Assembly: GCA_963836015.1 (NCBI GenBank)
Contig: CAWIIF010000002.1
Span: 973,492 to 1,037,491, forward strand
Reading direction: 5' to 3'
DNA from: CAWCDJ01 sp963836015
GTDB lineage: Bacteria > Acidobacteriota > Terriglobia > Bryobacterales > Bryobacteraceae
Length of the DNA stretch: 64,000 bases
Part shown: one piece after another, positions 41,321-53,763 of the stretch
Position numbering within the stretch: position 1 is the first letter of the stretch
Layout: each line of letters starts with the position of its first letter
Notes under the pieces: generated by a model
What the model was told of the DNA's origin: nothing
Database searches by the model: none
Seen by the model: the letters and a program-made list of their open reading frames with translations, nothing else
Position numbers and translations under genes: made by a program

Positions 41321-43916
41321 TCACTGCAGCAGCGTGCCCTGCGTCTTCTTCCTTGCCGTTCAGTTCTTCCGGCGGGATGATGACGGCGGCGGCTACCTTG
41401 TCTTCGGCTTCCAGGTTCAGCAGGCGGACGCCCTGGGTGGCGCGGCCGGCGGCGCGGATGGTCTTGGTGTCGATGCGGATGATCTTGCCGAACTGGCTGA
41501 TGACCATCAGCTCGCTGGAGTCGTCGACCAGTTGAATGGTGCTGACGCGGCCGATGCGCGTCGGTGACGGCCATGTTCTTGACGCCCTTGCCGCCGCGGG
41601 TCTGCAGGCGGTACTCCTCGACATCGGTGCGCTTGCCGAAGCCGTTTTCGCGTGACGGAGAGGATGCGGTAGGCGCCCGGCTCGTGCTCCTTGGGCGTGA
41701 CGGCGACGCCGACGACGTAGTCGTTCTTGGCGAGGTCGATGCCGCGGACGCCGTAGGCCGGGCGGCCCATGGAGCGCACATCGCACTCGTCGAAGCGGAT
41801 GGCCATGCCGAGGTGCGTGGCGAGGAAGACGATCTGCGAGCCGTCGGTGATGCGCGCCTTCACCAGCTCGTCGTCCTTGTCGATGCCGATGGCGATGATG
41901 CCGCGCGCCATGACGTTGGAGAAGTCCTTGAGCGGCGTCTTCTTCACGGTGCCGTTGCGCGTGGCGAAGAAGATGAACTTGCCTTCTTCTTCCAGGTCGC
42001 GCACGGGCAGGATGGCGCGGACATTTTCGCCGGGCTGCAGGTCGAGCAGGCTCTGCATGCTCTTGCCCTTGCCCGCCGCGCCCACGTCGGGAATCTCGTA
42101 GACCTTGAGCCAGTAGACGCGGCCGGTGTTGGTGAAGCAGAGCAGATAGGCGTGGGTGGAGTCGACGATGAGCTGGGAGACGAAGTCCTCTTCGCGCGTC
42201 TTCATGCCCATGCGGCCGGTGCCGCCGCGGCGCTGCTGGCGATAGATGGTGATGGGCGTGCGCTTCAGGTAGCCCTGGTGGCTGACGGTGACGGCGACCT
42301 GCTCGTCGGCGATGAGGTCTTCAAGCTGCAGCTCGGCGCTCTCGTCGATGATCTGCGTGCGGCGCGCGTCGCCGTAGTTGTCGCGAACTTCTTCGAGTTC
42401 CTTGACGATGACCGCGCGCAGCTTCTTGTCGCTGGCCAGGATGGATTCGTACTCGGCGATCTTGCTCGCGGATCTCGCTTGAGCTCGTTGAGGAGCTCGT
42501 CGATGGAGAGCTGGGTGAGGCGATAGAGCTGCAGTTCGAGGATGGCGTCGATCTGGCGCAGGGTGAGGCCGCGCTCTTCGCTGCGGCAGGCGCTCGCGGT
42601 CGAGGTTGATGACGATCTCGGTGCCCTTGCCCCAGGCGTAGAGGTTTTCGCGGGCCTCGGCGCGGGAGCCGGATGCGCGGATGATCTTGATGACCGTGTC
42701 GAGATTGTCGAGCGCGATCTTGTAGCCTTCCAGGATGTGCTCGCGCTCGCGGGCCTTGCGCAGCAGGAAGACGGTGCGGCGCTGCACCACGTCGACGCGG
42801 TGATCGATGAAGGCGCGGATGGCCTGGTCGAGCCGCAGCTCGCGCGGCTGGCCGTTGAGCACGGCCAGGAAGATCATGGAGAAGCTCTCCTGCATCTGGG
42901 TGTGCTTGTAGAGCTGGTTGAGCACGATCTCAGGCTGCGCGCCGCGCTTGAGCTCGATGACGATGCGCATGCCGTCGCGGTCGCTCTCGTCGCGCACGTC
43001 GCCGATGTCGTCGATGATCTTCTCGTTGACCAGCTCGGCGATGCGCTCGATGAGCTTGGACTTGTTGACCTGGTAGGGAATCTCGGTGACGATGATCGCC
43101 TGCTTTTCCTTGGTCAGGTTTTCCAGTGGCGGTCTTGGCGCGCATCATGAAGCGGCCGCGGCCGGTCTTGTAGGCCTGGGCGATGCCGGCTCTTGCCGTA
43201 GAGGAATGCCGCCGGTGGGGAAGTCCGGGCCCTGGACGTGCTTGAGCACTTCGGCGAGGCCGGCCTTGGGATTGTTGACCAGCGCGATGGCGGCGTTGAC
43301 GACCTCGGTGAGATTGTGCGGCGGGATGTTGGTGGCCATGCCGACGGCGATGCCGTTCGAGCCGTTGACGATGAGGTTGGGAATGCGCGTGGGCAGCACC
43401 GTGGGCTCGAACGTGGACTCGTCGTAGTTGGGCACAAAGTCGACGGTCTCCATGTCGATGTCGGCCAGCAGCTCGCCGGCGATGCGCTCCATGCGGCACT
43501 CGGTGTAGCGCATGGCCGCGGGCGGATCGCCATCGACGGAGCCGAAGTTGCCCTGGCCGTCGACCAGCGGATAGCGCAGCGAGAAGGGCTGCGCCATGCG
43601 CACCAGCGTGTCGTAGATGGCGGAGTCGCCGTGGGGATGGTAGACACCCATGGCCTGGCCGACCACCTTGGCGCACTTGGTGTACTTCTTGTTGTACTCC
43701 AGGCCCATCTCGCTCATGCGTGTAGAGCATGCGGCGATGGACGGGCTTGAGGCCGTCGCGGGCATCAGGCAGGGCGCGCCCGATGATGACCGACATCGAG
43801 TAGTCGAGATAGGAGCGGCGCATCTCCTCCTCGATGTTGATGGGAATGAGGTTGGTGCCGCTGTTGGGCGGCGTGCCGCCATCGAGAGGGAGCTGGGGAT
43901 TCTGATCGTCTGCCAT
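41321..43916 (-). CDS. gyrA: DNA gyrase subunit A (interrupted by multiple frameshifts)
   Basis: Type II topoisomerase catalytic subunit. Across three frames the conserved path is complete: start M-A-D-D-Q, S-Y-L-D-Y-S-M-S-V-I, V-H-R-R-M-L-Y, Y-H-P-H-G-D-S-A-I-Y-D (quinolone region; the catalytic tyrosine lies in the A-M-R-Y-T-E-C-R motif), M-A-T-N-I-P-P-H-N, the coiled-coil, and the C-terminal propeller ending G-T-L-L-Q with the stop at 41321. Length (~865 residues) is normal. At least eight single-base shifts break it, for example near 43,720, 43,190, 43,130, 42,590, 42,470, 41,655, 41,567 and 41,345; most are one extra base. Because gyrA is essential these are most likely sequence errors. 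Confidence 0.92.
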
Positions 43917-44219
43917 AGGTGTTTTCTGAGCTCGCGGAGGGCGGCAGAAAGGTCCGGTAAAAGCAGGGCCGGGTCCGCGGGCTACAGCTCTTATTTTACG
44001 CGTTGGAACGGGCGTTTCAGCAAGGCGGATATGGTGCGCAAATAAGTCTTTATTCTAATTGACTTTATGCGAGCCGATCGAGGGCTGGTTCGGCCAGGGC
44101 TGCGCGGAGTTCAGGTCGGCGCGGCGGATTTCGGCCCGCGATTTTGGCTCCGGTTCACGCTCGCGGTCACGCCATTTTTGGCGAACGGCAGCATTTGAGT
44201 TCGAGATCTCGGCCTCACA
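43917..44219. other. Upstream region of gyrA
   Basis: About 300 bases between the gyrA start and the end of the next minus-strand gene. It is AT-richer around 44,040-44,070. A loose minus-strand promoter (TTGCTG, 19-base spacer, TAAAAT) may drive gyrA. No gene is supported. Confidence 0.35.
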
Positions 44220-45445
44220 TCAGCCCCGGCAGAGCTCAGGAGGCAGAACACGACCTGGAGTGCGACGAATGGCGGCGCCGGCGGCGAGCGCGAGGCGGCC
44301 GCGCGGGCTTTCGTAGGCATCGGCGAAGACTCCGCCGACGAACGTGAACAGAAAGGGCAGCGCCCAGAGCCACGGGACTGCCAGGCACCTCCGGTCATGA
44401 CAAGCAGCAGACAGAACGACGGCGCAGAACAGCGGCGCCGTATTGCCGAAGTAGCGCGAGCGGCGAAGGCCGAGGTAGAGGACGAGCGCGGCGACGGCGG
44501 CGATGGTGATGCCGGCGTTGGCGAGGGCGCGAGAAGAAGTGCCGGCGCGGGATCCAGCGAGAACCAGAGGAATCCGGCGGCGGAGCGAAAGACATAGCTG
44601 AAGGCGTCGGGCGAGAAGCCGTAGCAGGCGAAGACAACGCACCAGCGCGCCGGCCGCTGGCCAGCAGGACCACCGGCAGCACCTGGCTGCGGCGTCCTTC
44701 GGCGACCCAGAGCATGAGCACCAGGCCCAGCAGCGCCACCACCGGCAGGGCGGCGATGTGCGCGGCAGCGGCGAGCCGAAGAGCTGGCGTGAGCAGCACG
44801 ATGCGCGGACGCCATTTGCGGCGCGGCCCTGCATGGCGTGGGCCACGCCGATGCAGGTGTAGACGCCGCCATAGACGCCGAGCGCGGCGAGGACTCCGGG
44901 CTCGGGCGTGACGCAGGCTTTGAGGATGGCGGGCGAAAAGCAGTAGAGAGCGAGCGCGGTATAGCCGCCGAGGTTGCCGTAGAGCCGGCGCGTGACCCAC
45001 CAGAGGCAGCCGCCCAGCACGCAGCCGGCGAACAGGAACGGCAGCCGCAGCAGCAGCAGGATATGGGTCATCTGGTGGCGCAGCTCCCAGGTGCTGAGCG
45101 TCGCGGCCTGTGGGCCGGCCTCTGGACCACGCGGTCTTCGGGCTTGCGGAAGTGGTCGAGGCCGCGCTCGAGCGAGGAGATTGAGGGTGAGCGGCAGGCC
45201 GGCGAGCGCGGTAGGCCAGGATGCCGTCGTGGATGTTGCCGCAGGTGGTGTAGTAGCCGGCCAGCGGTGAGGGCCGCTCCCACGTCTCGCGGCCGCAGCG
45301 CGCGTACTGGTAGTCGCGGTCAGAGAGCGTCTGGCGGCTGAGATGAGCCAGAGGCCCTGCGCCAGAAACAGCGGCAGCAGGCCGGCGGCGATGCGCTGGG
45401 GCAGATTGAAGCGGAAGCGGCGAAGGCGGGCAAAGGGTGGGTCAT
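44220..45445 (-). CDS. GT39-like membrane glycosyltransferase (interrupted by frameshifts)
   Basis: A multi-pass membrane protein of the ArnT/PMT (GT39) or related GT-C type, which transfers sugars from polyprenyl-phosphate donors. Conserved-looking segments are spread over three frames: R-F-N-L-P-Q-R-I-A-A-G-L-L-P then D-R-D-Y-Q-Y-A-R-C-G-R-E-T-W, Y-Y-T-T-C-G-N-I-H-D-G-I-L-A-Y-R, R-L-Y-G-N-L-G-G-Y-T-A-L-A-L-Y-C-F-S-P, a V-V-A-L-L-G-L-V-L-M-L helix and V-L-Y-L-G-L-R-R-S-R-Y-F-G. At least five indels break it. Both ends are approximate. It may be co-transcribed with gyrA. Confidence 0.6.
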
Positions 45446-45564
45446 CGTGCGGTCAGGTGGGCCAGCATTCAGTTTATACGGCAAAGTTCAGAGGCATGAG
45501 ACGGGTTTCGGAGTTGCGACGATCAGGATTAAGGCGGTGGTATGCTTGGCACAGGATTCCGGCA

Positions 45565-46156
45565 ATGAGCACCATCTACACCATCGGACATTCCGCCCAT
45601 TCCTTTGAGGAGTTTGTTTCGCTCTTGAAAGGACAGCAGATTGAAGTCGTGGTGGATACGCGGTCTGCGCCCTATTCGCGTTTTGCGCCGCAGTTCGATC
45701 GAGAGATTCTGCAACGGGAGCTGCCGCGACGCCGGGATCAAATATCTGTTCCTGGGCGCTGAACTGGGTGGACGGCCCAAGAATCCCGACTACTACGATG
45801 CACGCGGCCATGTGCTTTATAGCAGAATCACTCGCGATGCGGCGTTCGTGGGCGGAATCGAGCGGCTGGAGCGCGGAGCAGCTGCGTTTCGCGTAGCACT
45901 GATGTGCGGCGAAGAAGATCCCGCACATTGCCACCGTCGCCTGCTGGTAGGGCGAGTGTTGGCCGAGCGCGGACACGAGATGCTGCACATTCGCGGCGAC
46001 GGACGAGTGGAAACCGATGCCGAGATTGCGGCGGCTTCCGGCAAGAAACTCGTGAACGAGCAGCCTGCATTGTTCGCGGAACTGGACGAGGACCAATGGA
46101 GATCTACAGCATCGGTTTCACCCAAAAAAGCGCCGGAGAGTTTTTCGGCACATTGA
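45565..46156 (+). CDS. DUF488 family protein, first copy (one frameshift)
   Basis: A protein of about 195 residues. It opens with Y-T-I-G-H-S-A-H-S-F-E-E-F and V-V-V-D-T-R-S-A-P-Y-S-R, the DUF488 signature, and continues after a one-base insertion near 45,722 with G-I-K-Y-L-F-L-G-A-E-L-G-G and the C-terminal L-M-C-G-E-E-D-P-A-H-C-H-R motif, whose Cys and His residues are conserved in the family. The biochemical role of DUF488 is unproven; nucleic-acid-linked functions have been suggested. The end overlaps the next DUF488 gene by about 60 bases, so the true stop may be nearer. Confidence 0.8.
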
Positions 46157-46534
46157 AGGCGCACGGCATCGAGCGCCTGCTCGATGTGCGGTTGAACAAT
46201 ACCTCGCAACTGGCTGGGTTCGCCAAGCAATCGGATCTGCCCTACTTCCTGAAGGAGATTTGCGGCGCGGAATACGAGCATGAGCCTTTGCTGGCGCCCA
46301 CGCAGGATATTCTGGACGCGTATAAAAAGCGCAAGGGCGAATGGACCGAGTATATCGAAGCCTACTTGAGACTCATTCGCGATCGGAAAGTTGAGTCCGC
46401 GCTCTCTCGCGAGAGTTTTGCGAAGACGAACAGTCCTGTTGTGCAGCGAGGCGACGGCGGAGCATTGCCATCGGCGGCTGGCACTGGAGTACTTGCAGTC
46501 ACATTGGGGCGGATTCGAGATTGTCCACCTTTAG
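46096..46534 (+). CDS. DUF488 family protein, second copy (one frameshift)
   Basis: A second DUF488 protein of about 145 residues, starting M-E-I-Y-S-I-G-F-T and containing L-L-D-V-R-L-N-N-T-S-Q. Near 46,435 one base shifts the frame; the other frame then gives L-L-C-S-E-A-T-A-E-H-C-H-R-R-L-A and a clean stop at 46534. It shares the terminal C-x(6)-H-C-H-R motif with the first copy, so both are recognisable paralogues in tandem. It is followed after about 15 bases by an unusual third gene in the same direction. Confidence 0.8.
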
Positions 46535-46549
46535 TGGGGGCACAGAAGT

Positions 46550-47278
46550 ATGCGGGAAAGACGCTTTCTTTGCCTCGCCGTGTCACGCCGCGAGAGCGGA
46601 AACTGCATTGCGGGCATCGACATCGATTCCGGCGAATGGCTTCGGCCAATCCACACCGAAGTCCGCGCGGCATTTGCGGATTCGGAGCTTGTCGTCGAGG
46701 ATAATCACACTCATGAATCGAGATTCATGGCTCCGCTGGATCTGCTCTCAATGCCGCTTGAGCAATATGCCGGAACCAATTCGCAGCCGGAAAACTGGAT
46801 CGTAGCTCCCATGTTTTTCGAGAAGCCGCCGGTAGTTTTGCGCCGATGCTTAGGCGAGCGGACCGCGCAGTTTCTTCTTGCGCATGCCGACCGCGGGGGA
46901 GTGCTACTGCACAGCTTCCGCGACTCGCTCCACACGAGTGAGTGCGCCGAGGGCATTCTGAGCCATTCGCTGTCGCTGGTCCAGCCAGCCGATATTGCCT
47001 GGAACGTATCTCCTCATGCAAAGCACCCCGGAAAAACCCAGGTTCGCGCGGAGTTTCGATTCGGAAAAGCAACGTACAGCCTGGTGGTGACGGATCCAGT
47101 GTGGGAATCGAGGTGCCACCTGTTAGGCATCGGGACACACAAACACACCGAGTTGGCATCCGTAAAAAGCGAACTATTGTTTCTGACGGTGAGCCTGTCC
47201 GCGGTTCCGTTTCATGGTTTGCATTACAAGCTCGTAGCGGGAGTCTTTGAACTGCCTGCATTCGGCGCGGTGGCATGA
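46550..47278 (+). CDS. Unrecognised protein linked to the DUF488 pair (possible dual-OB domain)
   Basis: A 242-residue intact protein. It begins with R-R-F-L-C-L-A-V-S-R-R-E-S-G-N-C-I-A-G and has W-L-R-P-I-H-T-E near residue 30, then beta-rich sequence with V-L-L-H-S-F-R-D in the middle. Proteins of this look next to DUF488 genes are sometimes annotated as dual OB-fold (nucleic-acid-binding) proteins; I give that assignment low weight. The gene is 16 bases after the second DUF488 gene, so the three form a unit. Confidence 0.6.
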   Translation: MRERRFLCLAVSRRESGNCIAGIDIDSGEWLRPIHTEVRAAFADSELVVEDNHTHESRFMAPLDLLSMPLEQYAGTNSQPENWIVAPMFFEKPPVVLRRCLGERTAQFLLAHADRGGVLLHSFRDSLHTSECAEGILSHSLSLVQPADIAWNVSPHAKHPGKTQVRAEFRFGKATYSLVVTDPVWESRCHLLGIGTHKHTELASVKSELLFLTVSLSAVPFHGLHYKLVAGVFELPAFGAVA

Positions 47279-47350
47279 AACGCGGCGCGTACGACGACTC
47301 TATACTGCCATTTGCCGGGCACGGGCGCAGCCGCTACACTTCTCGCTAGC

Positions 47351-48387
<1,037 letters not shown>

Positions 48388-48454
48388 GCGAGTCAGCGAA
48401 GTCGGCGGGTTCCCGGTGAAGCTGACGCCGGTTGTTCATTTGAGGAGTGAGGTC

Positions 48455-49011
48455 ATGGCACTTACTGAATCGACGATGACTTGAACTGGGAGCGGAAGCG
48501 CCGGATTTTGCGCTCCTCGATGTGGTGAGCGGAAAGACGGTGCGGCGGGACGATTTTCGCGGTCAGAAGGCGCTGCTGGTCATGTTCATCTGCGCGCATT
48601 GCCCTTATGTGAAGCACGTTGAGAAGGGCTTGGCGGCGCTGGGCAAGGACTATGCAGGCAAGCCGGTGGGCATCGTCGCCATCAGCAGCAACGACGCGAC
48701 GACTTATCCCGATGACAGCCCCGCGGGCCTGAAGCGCGCAGGCGCAGAGCTGGGCTTCCGCTTTCCTTATCTATACGACGAGACGCAGGCCGTGGCGCAT
48801 GCGTATCAAGGCCGCGTGCACACCGGACTTCTTCCTTTTCGATGGCGACTTCAAGCTGGTTTATCGCGGGCAGTTCGACTCCAGCCGGCCTGGCAACGGA
48901 GTGCCGGTGACAGGCGAGGATCTGCGCGCGGCCATCGACGCGGTGCTGGCCGGCAAGCCGGTGCTCCAGGACCAGCGGCCTTCGATCGGCTGCAACATCA
49001 AGTGGAAGTAA
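48455..49011 (+). CDS. Thioredoxin-fold peroxiredoxin-like protein (two frameshifts)
   Basis: A redox protein of about 185 residues of the AhpC/TSA-thioredoxin type. Conserved parts are G-A-E-A-P-D-F-A-L-L-D, the active-site M-F-I-C-A-H-C-P-Y-V (C-x-x-C), S-N-D-A-T-T-Y-P-D-D-S, and after the second shift A-C-T-P-D-F-F-L-F-D with a third conserved cysteine. The frame is broken near 48,482 (immediately after the first nine codons) and near 48,810, each by one base. It is cytoplasmic, with no signal peptide, and is convergent with galU. Confidence 0.85.
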
Positions 49012-49013
49012 TG

Positions 49014-49105
49014 CAACGAGTTAGCAAGTTAGCGAGTCAGCGAGTCAACGTGCCCCCGTTCTGCGCGGTCCTTTGCTGACTTACCGACTGGCTCGCCTGC
49101 CGACT
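49014..49105. repeat. Intergenic GAGTTAGC-type repeats in inverted arrangement
   Basis: Between the convergent thioredoxin-like and galU genes several units of the form (C)GAGTTAGC / GCGAGTCAGC run one way, and related units run the other way at the far end (GACTTACCGACTGGCTCGCC). Related GCGAGTCAGC pieces occur at 48,388 and 41,248. It may act as a bidirectional terminator or be a small dispersed repeat of the right-hand genome. Confidence 0.5.
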
Positions 49106-49107
49106 TG

Positions 49108-49986
49108 CTATAGCGCCAACTCTTTCAGATACGCGCGGAACTTATCGGCAAACTCGGGCCGCTTGAGCGCGAACTCGACCGTGGCCTGCAGCATGCCGAA
49201 TTTGTCGCCGGCATCGAAGCGCTTGCCTTCAAAGGTATAGCCGAAGACCTTCTCTTCCTTGAGCAGCGCGATGATGCCGTCGGTAAGCTGGATTTCGCCG
49301 CCGGCGCCAGGCTTGGTCTGCTCCAGCAGCTCGAAGATACGCGGCGTGAGCACATAGCGGCCAATGATGGCCTGGTTCGACGGCGCGTCTTCAAGCTTCG
49401 GCTTTTCCACCATGCCGGTGCAGTTGAAGATGCGAGGATTGTCGTTATCCGGCGAGCCGGCCAGCACGCCGTAGGCGCTGATGGCCGGGCCGTCGATGGT
49501 CATGGTGGCCAGCACCGAGCCGCCGCTGCTCGTTGAAGACGTCGATCATCTGCTTGATGCAGGGCGGCATCGGCGTCGATCACATCATCGGGCAGGATGA
49601 CGGCGAATGGCTCGTCGCCCACCAGGTCTTTGGCGCAGAGCACGGCATGGCCCAGGCCCAGCGGCTCCTTCTGGCGAACATAGCTGATGCGCGCCATGGA
49701 CGCGACGCTGCGCGAGACTGCCAGCAAATCCTGTTTGCCTCTGCGCTCCAGCGTGGCGTCGAGCTCGAAGCTCACGTCGAAGTGATCTTCCATGGCGCTT
49801 TTGCCGCGGCCAGTGACGATGATGATGTGCTCGATGCCGGAAGCGATGCGCCTCTTCCACGCCGTACTGGATGATGGGCTTGTCGACCAGCGCCAGCATC
49901 TCCTTGGGAATGACCTTGGTGGCGGGAAGGAAGCGGGTGCCGAGCCCGGCGGCGGGGAAAACTGCTTTGCGAACGCGTTTGCTCAT
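49108..49986 (-). CDS. galU: UTP-glucose-1-phosphate uridylyltransferase (frameshifted)
   Basis: Makes UDP-glucose for envelope polysaccharides. The N-terminus carries the nucleotidyltransferase loop A-A-G-L-G-T-R-F-L-P and E-M-L-A-L-V-D-K-P-I-I-Q-Y. The middle has Q-K-E-P-L-G-L-G-H-A-V and I-L-P-D-D-V-I-D, and the last third V-E-K-P and G-R-Y-V-L-T-P-R-I-F. The length (~292 residues) is normal, but the path uses three frames, with breaks near 49,855, 49,565 and 49,520. The start ATG at 49986 begins M-S-K-R-V-R-K-A-V. Confidence 0.93.
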
Positions 49987-50049
49987 GCTTTCTGACCTCA
50001 TTGGAGTGCGGAATGGCGAATTCGGCGCCTCAGGATCGTGCTGCGCCGA

Positions 50050-53000
50050 TTACATCGTGGATTCAGATGCAACCAAGCGGCTCACGAGCTGACCGGAGCA
50101 GCGCGGTCGCAGGCTTTCTAGCAACTCGCGAATCTCGAGCAACACCTCGTCGGGGCGGGTGGCCGCTAGCGGAAACTTGAGCACGCCCTGCGGCGTAAAC
50201 TGCGCGCCGCGCTTGGCGTTGCGCGCCACCAGGCGCATCAGATGCTGCGGATCGACAGCCGCGTTCTCGGTGAAGCGGATCTGCAGTTCGGCTCGCTTGC
50301 GATCGATCTGCGCGATGCCGATCCGCTCGCATTCCAGGCGCAGCGACGCCGCTTCAAGCAGGTAAACCGTGGCGTCGGGCAGCGGGCCGTAGCGGTCTTC
50401 CATTTCGGCGCGAACATCGGCGACGGCGGCTTCGCTGCTGCGCGCCGGCGATCTTCTTGTAGAGGCGCAGGCGCTGGTTCTCTTCGGGCACATAGCTCTC
50501 GTCGATGCGCAGGGCGATGCCGAGGTTGAGCTGCGTGGCGGGCTGCTCCTCGGCGCTTTCGCCTTTCAGCTCCTTCACGGCGGCTTCGAGCATCGAGGTG
50601 TAGAGCTCGAAGCCGACGGCCTCGATGTGGCCGCTCTGCTCGCCGCCGAGCATGTTGCCGGCGCCGCGCAGTTCCAGGTCGAGCGCGGCGATCTTGAATC
50701 CCGCGCCGAGGTCGCTGAACTCCTTGAGCGCGGCGAGGCGGCGGCGCGCAATCTCGGTCAGCTCCTGCTCCGGCGGGATGAGCAGATACGCGTAGGCGCG
50801 GCGGTTGGAGCGGCCCACGCGGCCGCGCAACTGGTAGAGCTCGCTGAGGCCGTGGCGGTCGGCGCGGTTGATGAGGATGGTGTTGGCGAGCGGAATGTCG
50901 AGGCCGTTCTCGATGATGGTGGTGGCCACGAGCACGTCGTACTCGTGGTGCATGAAGGCGAGCATCACGCGTTCCAGTTCGCGTCTCGCCCATCTGGCCG
51001 TGGCCGACGGCGACGCGCGCCGCGGGCACCAGTTCCTGAATGCGCGCGGCGATCTCGTAGATGGATTCGACGCGGTTGTGGACGAAGTAGACCTGGCCGC
51101 CGCGCTCGAGTTCCACCTCGATGCCGGAGCGCACGATCTTCTCGTCGAACTTGGCGACGACGGTCTGAATCGCCATGCGGTCTTTGGGCGGCGTCTCGAT
51201 GACGCTCATGTCGCGCAGGCCCACGAGCGACATGTGCAGCGTGCGCGGAATGGGCGTGGCGCTCATGGCGAGCACGTCGATTTCCTTGCGCATCTGCTTC
51301 AGCCGCTCCTTGTGGCGCACGCCGAAGCGCTGCTCTTCATCGACGACGAGCAGGCCGAGGTCCTGAAACTTGATGTCCTTGGAGAGCAGGCGGTGGGTGC
51401 CGATGAGGATGTCGACCTTGCCGGTCTCCACGCTGCTCCACGATGAGCTTTTGCTCCTTCGGCGTGCGGAAGCGCGAGATCATCTCGACGTTGATGGGGA
51501 ACTGCGCGAAGCGGCTGCTTGAAGGTCTCAAAGTGCTGGAAGCTGAGCACGGTGGTGGGCGTGAGCACGGCGACCTGCTTGCCGTCCTGCACGGCTTTGA
51601 AGGCCGCGCGCATGGCGACTTCGGTTTTGCCGTAGCCCACGTCGCCGCAGAGCAGGCGATCCATGGGCGTGGGCGATTCCATGTCGTCCTTGATGGCGCG
51701 GATGGCGGTGATCTGGTCGTCGGTCTCGTTGTAGTCGAAGGCGTCTTCGAACTCGCGCTGGAATTCGTTGTCTGGCGAGAAGGCGGTCCCTGCCGCGGTG
51801 TGGCGCTCGGCGTAGAGCTTGAGCAGCTCGCCGGCCATGTCCTGCATGGCCTTGCGCACGCGCGCCTTGGTCTTGACCCACTGCTGCGAGCCGAGCCTGT
51901 TGAGCACGCGGCGCGGGCCCGGTGTCGGTGGAGCGATATTTCTGGATCAGGTCGAGGCGGGTGAGCGGGACGTAGAGCTTGGCCTGCTCGGCGAACTCGA
52001 GGATCATGAACTCGACGGCGAGGCCGTCCTGCACAATCTCCTTGAGGCCCTGATACTGCGCGATGCCGTGCTCGACGTGGACCACATAATCGCCGACGGC
52101 GAGGTCGCGAAAATCGGAGACAAAGGCCGCGGTTTTGGATTGCTTGCGGCTCGGGGCGCGCGGCGACGTCGGCTTCGTCGGAGAGATCGTTGGCGCCGAA
52201 GAGGATCAGGTTGGATTCGGGAAAGCTGACGCCGGCGGCAAGCGGCGTGCGCACGATGACGGGCACGCGCAGATCGCCGGCCAGGTAGCTGGCTTCTTCC
52301 AGCACGGTTTCGCCGTGGGCTGCGGCGCGGCTGCCGAGGCGATAGGGAATCTGGTACTCGCGCAGCACGGTGGCCAGTGCGCTCCACGTCGCCCTGGTTG
52401 GGCGCGGCAATCACGATGCGCGTTTCGGCTGCATGAGCTTCCGCAACTGCTCGGTGAGCGCGGGGATGGAGCCGTGGAAGCGCAGCGTGGGGCGCGTGTT
52501 GATGTCGATCTCGCCGAGCGTTGCGTCTTCGTCGAGCACATCGACGGCGCCGAGCTGATCGAGATCGAGGCCGAAGTGCGCCTGCAGCGAGGCCCTGCAG
52601 GATTTCCGGGCGCAGATAGATGTCTTCGGGGCGGATGAGCGAGCCGATGCCGGAGCGCTCGTGGCGCTGCTCGACCTTGTTCCACCAGCGGTCGATCTGG
52701 TTGCGCACCATGGCCGGCTCGTCGACAAACAGCACGCAGCTGGGGAGCGAGCTTGAGCAGTGACTGCTCTGCGCCGGCCACCGGCGCGAAGAACTCCCAG
52801 CCGGGAAAGACGCTGACGCCGCCGGCAGCCGCGGCTTCCGCGGCGATCTCGTCGGCTCGTCGTCCTCGCCATCTCGATGCGCTGCCGGCTGAGGCGCGCA
52901 TGGACGGCGGCCAGCAGGCGCTCAGTTACTGGGGTCTCGGTGAGCGGCAGCAACTGGGTTTCGTCCAGGCCGGACTGCGAGCGCTGGGTTTCCGGATCGA

Positions 53001-53653
53001 AACTGCGGATGGTGTCGATTTCGTCGCCGAAGAACTCGATGCGCACGGGGCGGTCGGATTCGGGCGAGTAGACATCGAGGATGCCGCCGCGGCGCGTGAA
53101 CTGGCCCGGCATCTCCACGAGGTCCATCTGCGTGTAGCCGACGCTGGCCAGGTGCGCGGTCAGGACCTCCACGTCGATCTCTTCGCCGCGCCGCAGCGTG
53201 ACGGCGAGACTGGCATAGTAGTCGCGGTCGAAGAGGCGGAGGGCGGCGGCTTCGACGGGCGCGATGAGAATGGAGACCGCGCCGGTGGCCAGCTTCCACA
53301 AAGCGGCCGCGCGCTGCTCCTGCACGTCGGGGTGAGGCGAGAGATTTTCGAACGGCAGCACGTCGTGGGCGGGCAAGCGGACCACTCGGCTGGGATCGAT
53401 GGCGCCGGTTAGCTCGCAGCCGGCGCTGCAGCATCGGCTCCAGCGCTTCGGCGGCCTTGTTGTCGGCGACGATGACGATGACGGGCGCTGCGCCGCGCGG
53501 GCAATCAGCGGTATGTAGAGGGAGCGGGCGGTCGCGGTGAGTCCGGACACACGTACGCCGCCCCGAACCCAGGCTGAGGTGCCTGCGAACGCGATCAAAC
53601 GCGAGAGAGTGCTCCAGGTCCGCGAAAATTTCGCGGACGAACGGGAGAATCAT
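50050..53653 (-). CDS. mfd: Transcription-repair coupling factor (many frameshifts)
   Basis: An ATP-dependent translocase that removes stalled RNA polymerase and recruits UvrA. Spread over three frames are the UvrB-homology part (E-E-I-D-V-E-V-L, G-G-I-L-D-V-Y-S-P-E), the RNAP-interaction domain (V-H-V-E-H-G-I-A-Q-Y, L-Y-V-P-L-T-R-L-D), the helicase motifs (C-G-D-V-G-Y-G-K-T-E-V-A, D-E-E-Q-R-F-G-V, S-A-T-P-I-P-R-T-L, G-R-V-G-R-S) and the C-terminal TRCF domain. Total length (~1,200 codons) is normal. At least ten single-base shifts occur along it. No complete frame longer than about 400 codons exists. Confidence 0.92.
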
Positions 53654-53763
53654 GCAAGGACCAGTTTATCAGCGCAAGCGATCGGCCGCGGGCGCCTGCT
53701 GCCAGCGCAAAGGACTCTTCGTTGGGCTCGGCTTGGTCCGAGGGTTCGGTACAAAAGGGCCTG

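Noticed and set aside
41321..43916. Programmed frameshifting or an intein/intron in gyrA
   Set aside because: Eight or more scattered one-base shifts without slippery sites or inserted sequence; the same kind of break occurs in many unrelated neighbours.
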